Origin: Syntrophaceae bacterium | GTDB lineage: Bacteria; Desulfobacterota; Syntrophorhabdia; Syntrophorhabdales; WCHB1-27 | Length of the DNA: 14,660 nt | Direction of reading: 5' to 3' | NCBI GenBank assembly: GCA_003165115.1 | Contig: PLSJ01000332.1 | Coordinates: 4,925 to 19,584, forward strand | Part shown: positions 1 through 6,977 of the stretch, one piece after another | Layout of the letters: every line of letters starts with the position of its first letter | Numbering within the stretch: position 1 is the stretch's first letter | Notes under the pieces: generated by a model | What the model was told of the DNA's origin: nothing | Seen by the model: only the letters and a program-made list of their open reading frames with translations | The model's database searches: none | Made by a program: the position numbers and the translations under genes

Positions 1-856
1 CAGGACGGTCAAGACGGGAGATACGCTGAAGACCGGAAAGAAGACGATCCTTTTTCTCGAGACGCCCATGCTCCACTGGCCCGACTCGATGGTGTCGTAC
101 GTGCAGGAGGATAAGGTGCTGTTCAGCCAGGACGCCTTCGGCCAGCACATCGCCTCGTCGGCCCACTTCGACGATGAGTTCATCGCCTGCGCGTCGCTTG
201 CGGAGCTGGAGGACGCGGTCGTCGATTACTACGCCAATATACTCATGCCCTTCGGTGCGCTTATCAAGGCGAAGATCGCGGAGGTAACGAAGCTCGGCCT
301 GGAGCTTCAGGTCATCGCGCCGGACCACGGCATAATCTGGCGCCAGGACCCGGCAAAGATAGTACGTATGTACCTCGACATGGCCGAAGGAAAGGCGACG
401 CAGAGCGTTGCGGTAATCTATGACACGATGTGGCACAGCACCGAGTACATGACCCAGTCCGTCGTCAGGGGTATCAAGGACGCGGGGCTTGAGTGCACGG
501 TGATCAAGCTGAGGGCCACGCCCGTAAGCGTTGCGATAAAGGAATTCTGGAAGTCGAGGGGCACCCTCATCGGCTCGCCGACCCTCAACAATATCCCTTT
601 CCCCACCATCGTCCAGTTCCTCACCTACTTAAGGGGACTCAGGGCCAAGAACCGCATCGTCGGGGCCTACGGCAGCTTCGGATGGAGCGGGGGGGCGATC
701 AGGGAAGTCTACGAGACCGTCAGGCAGATCGGCCTCGAAACCTACGAGCCGGGCGTGGAGGTGATCTACAGGCCGTCCCCGCAGGACGAACAGAAGTGCT
801 ACGACTTCGGGTTGGCGTTTGCGGATAGAGTGAAGGAATACCATACGAAATTCTAA
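1..856 (+). CDS. Flavodiiron protein (A-type, O2/NO reductase), 5' end missing
   Basis: This is the C-terminal two thirds of a cytoplasmic flavodiiron protein, which reduces O2 to water or NO to N2O at a non-haem di-iron site using electrons from FMN. The frame is open from base 2 with no stop, so the true start and the HxExDH iron-binding motif lie left of the window; about 284 residues are visible of roughly 400 usual. Remaining di-iron ligands appear in place: the His of LHWPD (bases 74-76), the Asp of FSQDAFGQH (131-133) and the His of APDHGIIWR (326-328). The flavodoxin domain follows from about base 410, with IYDTMWHST as the FMN phosphate loop, then GSPTLNN and YGSFGWSGGA. Rubrerythrin begins 16 bp downstream, so the two are probably co-transcribed for oxygen and peroxide defence. 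The Met at 68 lies inside the conserved metallo-beta-lactamase-like domain and is not the start. Family assignment is secure; the preferred substrate cannot be read from sequence. Confidence 0.95.
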   Translation, partial: RTVKTGDTLKTGKKTILFLETPMLHWPDSMVSYVQEDKVLFSQDAFGQHIASSAHFDDEFIACASLAELEDAVVDYYANILMPFGALIKAKIAEVTKLGLELQVIAPDHGIIWRQDPAKIVRMYLDMAEGKATQSVAVIYDTMWHSTEYMTQSVVRGIKDAGLECTVIKLRATPVSVAIKEFWKSRGTLIGSPTLNNIPFPTIVQFLTYLRGLRAKNRIVGAYGSFGWSGGAIREVYETVRQIGLETYEPGVEVIYRPSPQDEQKCYDFGLAFADRVKEYHTKF

Positions 857-872
857 AGAACGGAGGATAGCC

Positions 873-1367
873 ATGTCGAAGAGCGAGGAAAATCTTAAAG
901 AAGCGTTCGCGGGAGAATCGCAGGCCAACAGGAAGTATCTTGCCTTTGCGAAGAAGGCGGACGAGGAAGGCTTCGCACAGGTGGCGAGGCTCTTCCGCGC
1001 CGCGGCGGAAGCCGAGACCGTCCATGCCCATAACCACCTGCGGGAGCTGGGCGGCATCAGGGGCACGAAAGAGAACCTGGAGGAGGCCGTGAACGGCGAG
1101 GTGTTCGAGTTTCAAAAAATGTATCCGGAGATGCTCGCCGTAGCGAAGAGTGAGGGGAATAAAGGGGCGGAAAGGACCTTCAACCTCGCGAACGAGGTAG
1201 AGAAGATCCACGCCGCCCTCTACCGGAAGGCCGCGGACAACCTGGGCAAGAACGCGGAGACCGGTTATTACGTGTGCCAGGTGTGCGGGAACACGGTGGA
1301 GGGCGAGCCGCCCGACACGTGTCCCATCTGCGGCGCCAAGAAGGCGATGTTCAAGAAGATCGACTGA
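873..1367 (+). CDS. rbr: Rubrerythrin (non-haem di-iron peroxidase)
   Basis: Rubrerythrin reduces hydrogen peroxide to water in the cytoplasm of anaerobes, taking electrons through its own rubredoxin-like centre. The 164-residue protein is slightly shorter than the classic 191-residue Desulfovibrio form. Di-iron ligands of the ferritin-like four-helix domain are visible as E15, E48xxH51, E76xxE79 and E110xxH113. The C-terminal rubredoxin domain has C135xxC138 and C150xxC153. The start at 873 is supported by a strong ribosome binding site, GGAGG at 862-866, six bases upstream. The preceding flavodiiron gene ends at 856, making a short operon in which one enzyme removes O2 and the other H2O2. 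No gene follows for 355 bp, so this is the last gene of its unit. Confidence 0.96.
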   Translation: MSKSEENLKEAFAGESQANRKYLAFAKKADEEGFAQVARLFRAAAEAETVHAHNHLRELGGIRGTKENLEEAVNGEVFEFQKMYPEMLAVAKSEGNKGAERTFNLANEVEKIHAALYRKAADNLGKNAETGYYVCQVCGNTVEGEPPDTCPICGAKKAMFKKID

Positions 1368-1434
1368 TCGCAAAAAAACACGACGCGGCGCCGACGGCCG
1401 GGTTATGCGGGAAATCGAAAGATGAGGAGCCATC

Positions 1435-1472
1435 AGAATCGAGCGGCGGGCCGGGCCCGTCGGCTCGATTCT
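1435..1472 (+). terminator. Strong GC-rich stem-loop after rubrerythrin, possible terminator
   Basis: The outer arms AGAATCGAGC (1435-1444) and GCTCGATTCT (1463-1472) pair perfectly over 10 bp. The interior (GGCGGG against CCCGTCG) pairs further with one mismatch and a bulged T. A strong hairpin about 70 nt after the rubrerythrin stop suits transcription termination or 3'-end protection. The base run after it (TACCGAAACC) is not a U-tract, so it is not a canonical intrinsic terminator. Confidence 0.4.
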
Positions 1473-1482
1473 TACCGAAACC

Positions 1483-1497
1483 AAACGGTCGCCGTTT
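1483..1497 (+). repeat. Small perfect hairpin AAACGG-TCG-CCGTTT
   Basis: A 6-bp perfect inverted repeat with a 3-nt loop lies 10 bp after the larger stem-loop and is followed by a loosely T-rich stretch (AACCTTACTTT). It could be a second weak terminator element. It is short enough that chance cannot be excluded. Confidence 0.3.
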
Positions 1498-1655
1498 AAC
1501 CTTACTTTCCATGATTTCGAGGCCTTACCATTTGCTTCGCTTCCCCCCTCTTCCGCCGGGGTCGTTCCGCATGCGCATTTCAGGGAGGGCGCCACGCGGT
1601 CTCATCCAAGGGGTGGTTTCCAAATGCGTCGCCGGGGGGATTTTGAAGTTATTTC

Positions 1656-1684
1656 TTGACTTTTCAGCCCTTTTCGACTATTAT
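1656..1684 (+). promoter_or_regulatory. Sigma70-type promoter of the rplU operon
   Basis: The -35 box TTGACT (1656-1661; 5 of 6 consensus) is preceded by C. The spacer is exactly 17 bp and the -10 box is TATTAT (1679-1684; 5 of 6 consensus). Transcription should start near 1691, giving a leader of about 30 nt before the rplU ATG at 1723. The AT-rich flank stands out against the GC-rich surroundings. It is the only convincing promoter ahead of 13 tightly packed genes. Confidence 0.75.
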
Positions 1685-1722
1685 TATGGTTTCAAATTTA
1701 ACGGGCTAGACAGGAGACGGGT

Positions 1723-2052
1723 ATGTATGCCATTATAGAGAGCGGCGGCAAGCAGTACCGGATAATGGAAGGGGTGAAGGTGAGGATCGAGAAGGTTCCG
1801 GGAAGTGCCGACGATCAGGTATCATTGGGTGAGGTGCTGGCGGTAAACGACGGCGAGCGCATGCTGGTGGGCAACCCTTATGTCGCGGGCGCGCTGGTGA
1901 CCGGGAAGATAGTCGCCCAGGGCAGGGCGAGGAAAGTGATCGTTTTTAAGTACAAGCGGAGAAAAGACAGCAAGAAAAAGAAGGGACACCGCCAGGCATA
2001 CACGGAGCTGGTCATAGAAAAGATAGAAGTGGAGGCGACACATGGCGCATAA
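1723..2052 (+). CDS. rplU: 50S ribosomal protein L21
   Basis: L21 binds 23S rRNA in the large ribosomal subunit. The 109-residue protein starts with the family hallmark [13 protein letters not shown], continues with a KVRIEKV segment and has the conserved basic [11 protein letters not shown] near residues 68-80, followed by KKKKGHRQ. Its length fits the usual 100-110. The ATG at 1723 has an AGGAG Shine-Dalgarno at 1712-1716. It is the first gene of the long operon, directly behind the promoter at 1656-1684, and its end overlaps rpmA by 11 bp, so the two are probably translationally coupled. L21 and L27 genes are adjacent in almost all bacteria. Confidence 0.98.
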   Translation: MYAIIESGGKQYRIMEGVKVRIEKVPGSADDQVSLGEVLAVNDGERMLVGNPYVAGALVTGKIVAQGRARKVIVFKYKRRKDSKKKKGHRQAYTELVIEKIEVEATHGA

Positions 2053-2296
2053 GAAGGCCGGAGGAAGCTCCAGGAACGGCAGGGACTCGAGCGGCCAGAG
2101 GCTCGGCGTGAAGATCTTCGGAGGACAGCTCGCGAAGGCGGGTGCCATTATCATGAGACAGCACGGGACGAAGATATATCCGGGGACGAACGTCGGAATA
2201 GGGCGGGATAACACGCTTTTTGCGCTCATCGAAGGACATGTCACCTTCGAGGCCAAGGGAGAGAAGAAAAGGGTGAGCGTTTATCCTGTGGAATGA
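2042..2296 (+). CDS. rpmA: 50S ribosomal protein L27
   Basis: L27 reaches with its N-terminal tail towards the peptidyl-transferase centre and helps position tRNA. The 84-residue protein begins [19 protein letters not shown], the signature form without the cleaved N-terminal extension found in Firmicutes-type L27. The core contains KIFGGQ, then [14 protein letters not shown] and the GHVTFE segment near the end. The start at 2042 lies inside the rplU end and has GGAGG at 2031-2035. Its stop overlaps the obg start as ATGA. Confidence 0.98.
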   Translation: MAHKKAGGSSRNGRDSSGQRLGVKIFGGQLAKAGAIIMRQHGTKIYPGTNVGIGRDNTLFALIEGHVTFEAKGEKKRVSVYPVE

Positions 2297-3288
2297 AATT
2301 TGTTGATGAAGCGACTCTTTATGTAAAAGCAGGGGATGGCGGTCGAGGATGTGTCAGCTTTAGAAGAGAACCATACGTGCCGAGGGGCGGACCCAACGGA
2401 GGCGATGGAGGGAAAGGGGGCGACGTCTCCATAGTCGGTAACGCACGCCTCATCAGTCTTCTCGATTTCAAATACAAGCGGGTTTACAGAGCAGAAAACG
2501 GAAAACTTGGCGGTGGTCAGAACAAGGCCGGGAGAAAGGGCGCCGATCTCGTGATCCACGTCCCCGTGGGGACAGAAGTGCACGATGAAAACGGTCTCCT
2601 GCTTGCGGACATCGTCGAAGAGGGGCAGGTCTATGTCGCTGCCCGTGGGGGGCGCGGCGGCAAGGGCAACGCCCGTTTCGTGACCCCCGTCCATCGGGTG
2701 CCGACGGAATTCGAGGAAGGCGAAAAAGGGGAAGAGCGGCCGGTACTTAAGCTCGAATTGAAGCTGTTGGCGGGCATAGGCATCATCGGACTGCCCAATG
2801 CCGGTAAATCGACGCTCCTTTCGCGCCTCACGAGGGCAAACCCCGAGGTGGGCGATTACCCTTTCACCACGCTGACCCCCTCCCTCGGTGTACTCATCGA
2901 AGACGACAGACGTCTCGTCCTTGCCGATATTCCCGGTATTATAGAAGGAGCCTCCAAGGGAAAGGGCTTGGGGCTTACGTTCCTCCGTCATATAGAGAGG
3001 ACGCGCACGCTCCTCTGGGTCATCGACGTCTCATCCCCAGATGTGGCCCGCGACTATGAGACCCTGTCGACGGAATTGCGCCTTTACAAAGAAGACCTCG
3101 CGTCGAGGGACCGCATCATTGTCCTTAACAAGATCGATCTCGTCAGCCCGGAGACGCTCGCCGGGAAAGAGGCTTTTTTCAGCCGTGCCGGAGAGACCGT
3201 GCGCATGGTAAGCGCGGCAGAGGGCACCGGCATCGACGGGTTGAAGGAGCTGCTGGCGGAAAAGGGCGGAGGCCGCGTCCATGGCTGA
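2293..3288 (+). CDS. obgE: GTPase Obg/CgtA, ribosome assembly factor
   Basis: Obg is an essential GTPase that binds the 50S subunit late in assembly and senses guanine nucleotides including ppGpp. The glycine-rich Obg fold covers about residues 1-158 (for example [13 protein letters not shown] at 31-43). The GTPase domain follows with P-loop GLPNAGKST (166-174), switch I TT (192-193), DIPG (212-215), NKID (279-282) and SAAEGTG (307-313). At 331 residues it ends right after the G domain and lacks the C-terminal OCT extension of some homologues. It has no clear Shine-Dalgarno sequence; the ATGA overlap with rpmA suggests coupled translation. It sits, as in most bacteria, directly after L21 and L27. 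Confidence 0.97.
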   Translation: MKFVDEATLYVKAGDGGRGCVSFRREPYVPRGGPNGGDGGKGGDVSIVGNARLISLLDFKYKRVYRAENGKLGGGQNKAGRKGADLVIHVPVGTEVHDENGLLLADIVEEGQVYVAARGGRGGKGNARFVTPVHRVPTEFEEGEKGEERPVLKLELKLLAGIGIIGLPNAGKSTLLSRLTRANPEVGDYPFTTLTPSLGVLIEDDRRLVLADIPGIIEGASKGKGLGLTFLRHIERTRTLLWVIDVSSPDVARDYETLSTELRLYKEDLASRDRIIVLNKIDLVSPETLAGKEAFFSRAGETVRMVSAAEGTGIDGLKELLAEKGGGRVHG

Positions 3289-4384
3289 TATTCACAGGGT
3301 AGTGCTCAAGGTCGGCACATCGGTCCTGCTGGGAGAGGATGGCAGGATTTGCAAGGCCAGGGCCGACGATTTCGCCCGCCAGATAAAGGCCGTAAGGGAC
3401 CGGTCCGTGGACGTGATCGTCGTCTCCAGCGGCGCCGTGGCGTGCGGCATGGAAACGGTGGGCCTGAAGAGAAAGCCCAGGGAGATGGCGAGGAAACAGG
3501 CCCTTGCATCCGTAGGGCAGATCGTGCTCATGCGTATGTACATGGAGGCGTTCGCCGGGGCCGGGCTTACGGCAAGCCAGATACTCCTGACCCATGAAGA
3601 TACGAAATCGAGGAGCAGGTGCCTCAATCTGATGAACACGATCGACACGCTCCTCGCGATGGGCGTCGTGCCTATTGTGAACGAGAACGACACGCTGTCG
3701 TTCAAGGAGATCATGTTCGGTGATAACGACAACCTTTCGGCCCTGATCGCGCAGATCGGCAACGCCGACCTATTGGTGCTCCTTTCCGACGTGGAGGGCC
3801 TCTACGAAAGGGACCCGAAGCGATACCCCGGCGCTGCCATGATCAGGACGGTCAAGAAGATCGACGAGCGCATAGAGGCCCTTGCCCACGGGACGACGAG
3901 CGAAAAGAGCGTCGGCGGCATGACGAGCAAGCTGGAGGCGGCGAAGAAGGCGGGAAATTACGGCATACCCACCAGGGTGGTGGGGGGCAATGTTAAGGAC
4001 GTCGTGCAAAGAGTGATTGCCGGCGAGGAGATAGGCACCCTTTTTGTGGCACGGAAGCGCATGACAAGGAAGAAATGCTGGATCGCCTTCGCTTTCAAAG
4101 CGAAGGGGAGAATCGGGATAGACCCCGGGGCGCGGGAAGCGTTGCTTCACCACGGGAAAAGTCTCCTCCCTTCCGGCATTGTCGGCGTGGAGGGTGACTT
4201 TTCGAGGGGAGAATGCGTCGAGGTGACCGCCGGGTCGGACAAGGTGATAGCCCGCGGCATCGTCAACTACTCGTCTTCCGATATCGGCAAGATAAAGGGC
4301 ACGAAAAGTGTTGAGATAGAAAAGAAGCTCGGCTATAAATATACGGAGGAAGTGATACACAGGGACAATATGGTGGTTTTATGA
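3281..4384 (+). CDS. proB: Glutamate 5-kinase
   Basis: ProB phosphorylates glutamate to gamma-glutamyl phosphate, the first and usually proline-inhibited step of proline synthesis. The 367-residue length matches the two-domain enzyme. The amino-acid kinase domain (about 1-260) shows VLKVGTSVL near the start, [11 protein letters not shown] (48-57), VNEND (133-137) and GDNDNLSA (147-154). A PUA domain follows (about 275-352), ending in the typical SSDIGKIKG and RDNMVVL. The ATG at 3281 has GGAGG at 3268-3272, and the gene overlaps obg by 8 bp and proA by 4 bp (ATGA). ProB and ProA form a functional pair that channels the unstable phosphate intermediate. A 21-bp palindrome lies in the gene at the domain boundary (see 4086-4106). 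Confidence 0.97.
   Translation: MADIHRVVLKVGTSVLLGEDGRICKARADDFARQIKAVRDRSVDVIVVSSGAVACGMETVGLKRKPREMARKQALASVGQIVLMRMYMEAFAGAGLTASQILLTHEDTKSRSRCLNLMNTIDTLLAMGVVPIVNENDTLSFKEIMFGDNDNLSALIAQIGNADLLVLLSDVEGLYERDPKRYPGAAMIRTVKKIDERIEALAHGTTSEKSVGGMTSKLEAAKKAGNYGIPTRVVGGNVKDVVQRVIAGEEIGTLFVARKRMTRKKCWIAFAFKAKGRIGIDPGAREALLHHGKSLLPSGIVGVEGDFSRGECVEVTAGSDKVIARGIVNYSSSDIGKIKGTKSVEIEKKLGYKYTEEVIHRDNMVVL
4086..4106 (+). repeat. 21-bp near-perfect palindrome inside proB
   Basis: CCTTCGCTTT and AAAGCGAAGG flank a single C, a perfect 10-bp inverted repeat. In RNA it would form a 9-bp stem with a TCA loop. It encodes part of the stretch leading from the kinase domain into the PUA domain (around residues 269-276). 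It has no T-tract after it, so it does not look like a terminator. Confidence 0.6.
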
Positions 4385-5625
4385 ACGCCGGTGAGGTAGC
4401 GAAGACGGCCCGGGCGGCAAGCGACGCGGCAGCCCATCTCAGCACCGAAGCGAAGGACCGGGTCCTCGGGACGCTCGAAGGTCTGCTCCGTGAGCGGCAA
4501 GAGTTCCTTTTCGAAGAAAACAGGAAAGACATCGAAAAGGCAAAAAGCGAGCTGCTGCCGGAGAGTCTTATCGAACGGTTAAAGTTGGACGCGAAAGTCG
4601 TGGATGAGATGGCTGCGGGTCTGAGGGACGTGATGCAGTTGCCCGATCCCGTCGGGGAGATCGTGAAAATGTGGAAGCGGCCCTCCGGCCTGCAGGTCGG
4701 CAGGATGCGTATCCCTATCGGCGTGATCGCCATAATTTATGAGTCCAGGCCGAATGTGACGATCGATGCCTTTGCGCTCTGCCTGAAGAGCGGCAACGTG
4801 GTGATCCTCAAAGGCGGAAAAGAGGCGCTCTATTCGAACCGGGCGCTTTTCAGCCTTGTGACGGAAGCGCTCACGCGATGCGGCGTCCCCGCGGAAGCGG
4901 CGCAGCTTATAGAGACGAGCGACCGGGCTTACCTTTATGAACTTTTAGGGCTGAGTGATTATATTGACCTAGTTATCCCGCGGGGGGGAGAGGCGCTGAT
5001 CCGCAGTGTCGCGGAGCATTCGCGCATCCCCGTCCTCAAGCATTACAAGGGCGTGTGCGCTGTTTATGTCGACGAATGGGTGGACGAAGAGATGGCCTTG
5101 AATGTCTGCCTGAATGCGAAGGTCCAGAAACCGGCCACCTGCAACGCCATGGAGACCCTTCTCGTGCATGAGGCTATTGCCCCGCGTTTTCTGCCGGAGA
5201 TGGTGAGCAGGCTCCGGGAGGCGGGCGTGACGATAAGAGGGTGCGAACGGGCCCGCCGGATCGTTGCAGGGCTGGATGAGGCAACCGAGCGGGACTGGCA
5301 GGAGGAGTACCTCGACATGGTCCTGTCGGTGAAAGTCGTCCATGATATGGAAGAGGCGATAGCGCATATACGGGCCTACGGCTCGCAGCATACGGACGCG
5401 ATCATGACCCGCGATTACCACAACGCGTGGCGGTTCCTGAAAGAGGTCAATTCTTCCCTCGTCCTGGTCAACGCGTCCACCAGATTGAACGACGGGTTCC
5501 AGCTGGGACTCGGCGCGGAAATGGGCATCAGCACCACGAGGCTGCACGCCTTTGGCCCTATGGGGCTGGAGGAGCTTACGGTGACAAAATTTATCGCTTT
5601 CGGCGACGGGCAACAGAGGAGCTGA
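4381..5625 (+). CDS. proA: Gamma-glutamyl phosphate reductase (glutamate-5-semialdehyde dehydrogenase)
   Basis: ProA reduces gamma-glutamyl phosphate with NADPH to glutamate semialdehyde, which cyclises to pyrroline-5-carboxylate. The 414-residue length is standard. The aldehyde-dehydrogenase-like fold is marked by [19 protein letters not shown] (111-129), [15 protein letters not shown] (135-149), IPRGG (199-203), the [11 protein letters not shown] segment (221-231) and the catalytic cysteine C254 in [12 protein letters not shown]. The C-terminal part has [17 protein letters not shown], typical of ProA. Translation is probably coupled to proB through the ATGA overlap. No proC gene is seen in the window, so the last step of proline synthesis must be encoded elsewhere or by another reductase. 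Confidence 0.97.
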   Translation: MNAGEVAKTARAASDAAAHLSTEAKDRVLGTLEGLLRERQEFLFEENRKDIEKAKSELLPESLIERLKLDAKVVDEMAAGLRDVMQLPDPVGEIVKMWKRPSGLQVGRMRIPIGVIAIIYESRPNVTIDAFALCLKSGNVVILKGGKEALYSNRALFSLVTEALTRCGVPAEAAQLIETSDRAYLYELLGLSDYIDLVIPRGGEALIRSVAEHSRIPVLKHYKGVCAVYVDEWVDEEMALNVCLNAKVQKPATCNAMETLLVHEAIAPRFLPEMVSRLREAGVTIRGCERARRIVAGLDEATERDWQEEYLDMVLSVKVVHDMEEAIAHIRAYGSQHTDAIMTRDYHNAWRFLKEVNSSLVLVNASTRLNDGFQLGLGAEMGISTTRLHAFGPMGLEELTVTKFIAFGDGQQRS

Positions 5626-6248
5626 TGGCCATAGGGATGTTTGGGGGGACCTTCGACCCGGTGCATATGGGCCATTTGAGGGTCGCCGAGGAGGTGCGCG
5701 AGGCGTATTCCATGGAGAAGGTCTACTTTGTGCCTGCGCGGGTCCAGCCCTTCAAACAGTCGGGGAGGGGTGCCACCGCCGAGGAGAGGGTACGCATGCT
5801 TGAGATGGCGACGCGGGGCAACAGTTTTTTTCGGACGTCCCCGGTCGAGATCAGGAGGGGCGGTGTTTCCTATTCGATCGACACGGTGAAGCATTTTGCC
5901 CGCAGGTTCGGGGACATCTACTTCGTCATGGGCATGGATGCCTTCTCGGACATAGGTTTGTGGAAGGCCTACCGGGAGCTGTTCCTGTATGCCGATTTCG
6001 TCGTTATGGTGAGGCCGGGAATAAGGCCCTCGGGACTTCCGACGGGCCTCTCGACGGAGACGCGGCAGCTCGACGCCTCGACATTCGAGCATGCGTCGGG
6101 TAAGAAGATCTATTTTCACCACATTACGCAGCTCGATATCTCGTCAACACGGATAAGGGAGCTGGCGAGGATGGGGAAGTCGATAAAGTATCTGGTCCCC
6201 CATCCGGTCGAGCGATATATTATCAAAAAAGGATTGTACAGGAACTAA
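5625..6248 (+). CDS. nadD: Nicotinate-nucleotide adenylyltransferase
   Basis: NadD transfers AMP from ATP to nicotinate mononucleotide, making deamido-NAD. The 207-residue protein opens with the nucleotidyltransferase signature GGTFDPVHMGH (HxGH at 14-17). It has GMDAFSDIGLW (103-113), corresponding to the family GaDxxxxxxxW motif, and ISSTRIR (172-178). The frame stays open for about 200 bp upstream inside proA, but the start at 5625 is chosen because the family begins just before GGTFDP, an AGGAG lies at 5617-5621, and the codon overlaps the proA stop as TGATG. The usual NPPHK element reads QPFKQ (41-45), a small variation. The gene abuts rsfS without a gap. Confidence 0.96.
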   Translation: MAIGMFGGTFDPVHMGHLRVAEEVREAYSMEKVYFVPARVQPFKQSGRGATAEERVRMLEMATRGNSFFRTSPVEIRRGGVSYSIDTVKHFARRFGDIYFVMGMDAFSDIGLWKAYRELFLYADFVVMVRPGIRPSGLPTGLSTETRQLDASTFEHASGKKIYFHHITQLDISSTRIRELARMGKSIKYLVPHPVERYIIKKGLYRN

Positions 6249-6590
6249 GTGGAAACGAAAGAGAAAGCGGATGCGAGCGGACGTTCGGCGTTGGAAAAGA
6301 AGGCCATGGACGTGGTGGTGCTCGACCTCTCCGGGCTCACGGACATCGCGGATTATTTCGTGCTTGCGAGCGGCACGAGCGAACGGCACGTGAAGACCAT
6401 ATCCGAGGCCATAGAGCACGATATGAAGGAGAAAGGGATAGCGCCTTTGTCGATGGAAGGTTTTGAGGAGGGGCGATGGATCATTATAGATTACGGAGAC
6501 GTGGTCATCCATGTGTTTCTCGAATCGCTCAGGGAGCTGTACGATCTTGAGAATCTCTGGATAGAGGCGAAGAGATACGCCATGGAGTAA
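6249..6590 (+). CDS. rsfS: Ribosomal silencing factor RsfS (Iojap/DUF143 family)
   Basis: RsfS binds ribosomal protein L14 on the 50S subunit, blocks joining with 30S and so slows translation in starvation. The 113-residue protein is of normal size and carries the family core: LEKKAMDVVVLDLSGLTD near residues 15-32, then DYFVLASGTSERHVKTI, EGFEEGRWIIIDYGDVVIHVF and a C-terminal YDLENLW. It starts with GTG directly after the nadD stop, with AGGAA at 6240-6244 as a weak ribosome binding site. The nadD-rsfS pairing is widespread. Its place in an operon with L21, L27 and Obg agrees with a role at the 50S subunit. Confidence 0.96.
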   Translation: METKEKADASGRSALEKKAMDVVVLDLSGLTDIADYFVLASGTSERHVKTISEAIEHDMKEKGIAPLSMEGFEEGRWIIIDYGDVVIHVFLESLRELYDLENLWIEAKRYAME

Positions 6591-6619
6591 GAACAGAAAT
6601 CAAGAGGGTGGGGTGTTAA

Positions 6620-6973
6620 ATGGATAAGGAAAGACTCGAATATTTCAGGAAAAAACTGCTGAAGCAGCGCGAGGCGATCCTGAATAAATCAAAGAAATTG
6701 AAAGAGGAGTCGTATACGCTCGGCACCGACGGTATCCAGGATATGGCGGACGCGGCGAGCAACGCGTATAACGCCGATATCCTGATGAGTCTGAGCGACA
6801 ACGACAGGACCATGGTAAAAGAGATCGATTCCACCCTCGATAAGATCGGATCCGGGACTTACGGCATATGCGAGGAATGTGACGAGCCGATCAACGAGAA
6901 AAGGCTTGAGGCAAACCCGGTGGCGCGCTATTGCATCACCTGCAAGAGAATGATCGAGGAAAAAGGCGAATAA
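6620..6973 (+). CDS. dksA: DksA/TraR-family transcription factor with C4 zinc finger
   Basis: DksA-type proteins enter the secondary channel of RNA polymerase and, with ppGpp, tune transcription of rRNA and biosynthetic genes. The 117-residue protein has a coiled-coil region (about 1-75). Its expected tip reads DMADAA (41-46), matching the DxxDxA motif essential in E. coli DksA. The C-terminal zinc finger has C84xxC87 and C105xxC108. It is shorter than E. coli DksA (151 residues), a size common in deltaproteobacteria. The start is supported by the purine-rich AGGGTGGGG at 6605-6613. A 29-bp gap separates it from rsfS, the largest inside the operon, without a visible promoter. The symbol is by family; whether it is the main DksA of the cell cannot be told. 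Confidence 0.85.
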   Translation: MDKERLEYFRKKLLKQREAILNKSKKLKEESYTLGTDGIQDMADAASNAYNADILMSLSDNDRTMVKEIDSTLDKIGSGTYGICEECDEPINEKRLEANPVARYCITCKRMIEEKGE

Positions 6974-6977
6974 GCCG

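Larger units (their letters stand above)
1368..1722. other. Intergenic region between rubrerythrin and rplU
   Basis: This 355-bp gap contains no open frame with coding character. It holds an A7 run (1372-1378), a large imperfect stem-loop (1435-1472), a small perfect hairpin (1483-1497) and the rplU promoter (1656-1684). I see no riboswitch consensus. The inferred rplU leader after the promoter is only about 30 nt, too short for a structured ribosomal-protein leader. The part between 1500 and 1650 shows nothing I can name. Confidence 0.7.

Noticed and set aside
1372..1400. Possible minus-strand terminator (A7 run next to GC-rich bases)
   Set aside because: Only short self-pairing is possible beside the run, and there is no minus-strand gene that would need it.
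720..1595. Long minus-strand open frame (291 codons) over rubrerythrin and the intergenic gap
   Set aside because: It is antisense to two well-supported genes, its translation is low-complexity and rich in Arg, Leu and Pro with no recognisable domain, and long antisense frames are expected at this GC content.
1685..1722. Ribosomal-protein leader or riboswitch before rplU
   Set aside because: The leader after the predicted start site is about 30 nt, too short for a known leader fold, and no consensus is visible.
5427..5624. Possible 66-residue N-terminal extension of NadD
   Set aside because: It lies within proA, is Arg-rich, and the nucleotidyltransferase motif normally begins within a few residues of the start; ATG 5625 has a ribosome binding site and overlaps the proA stop.
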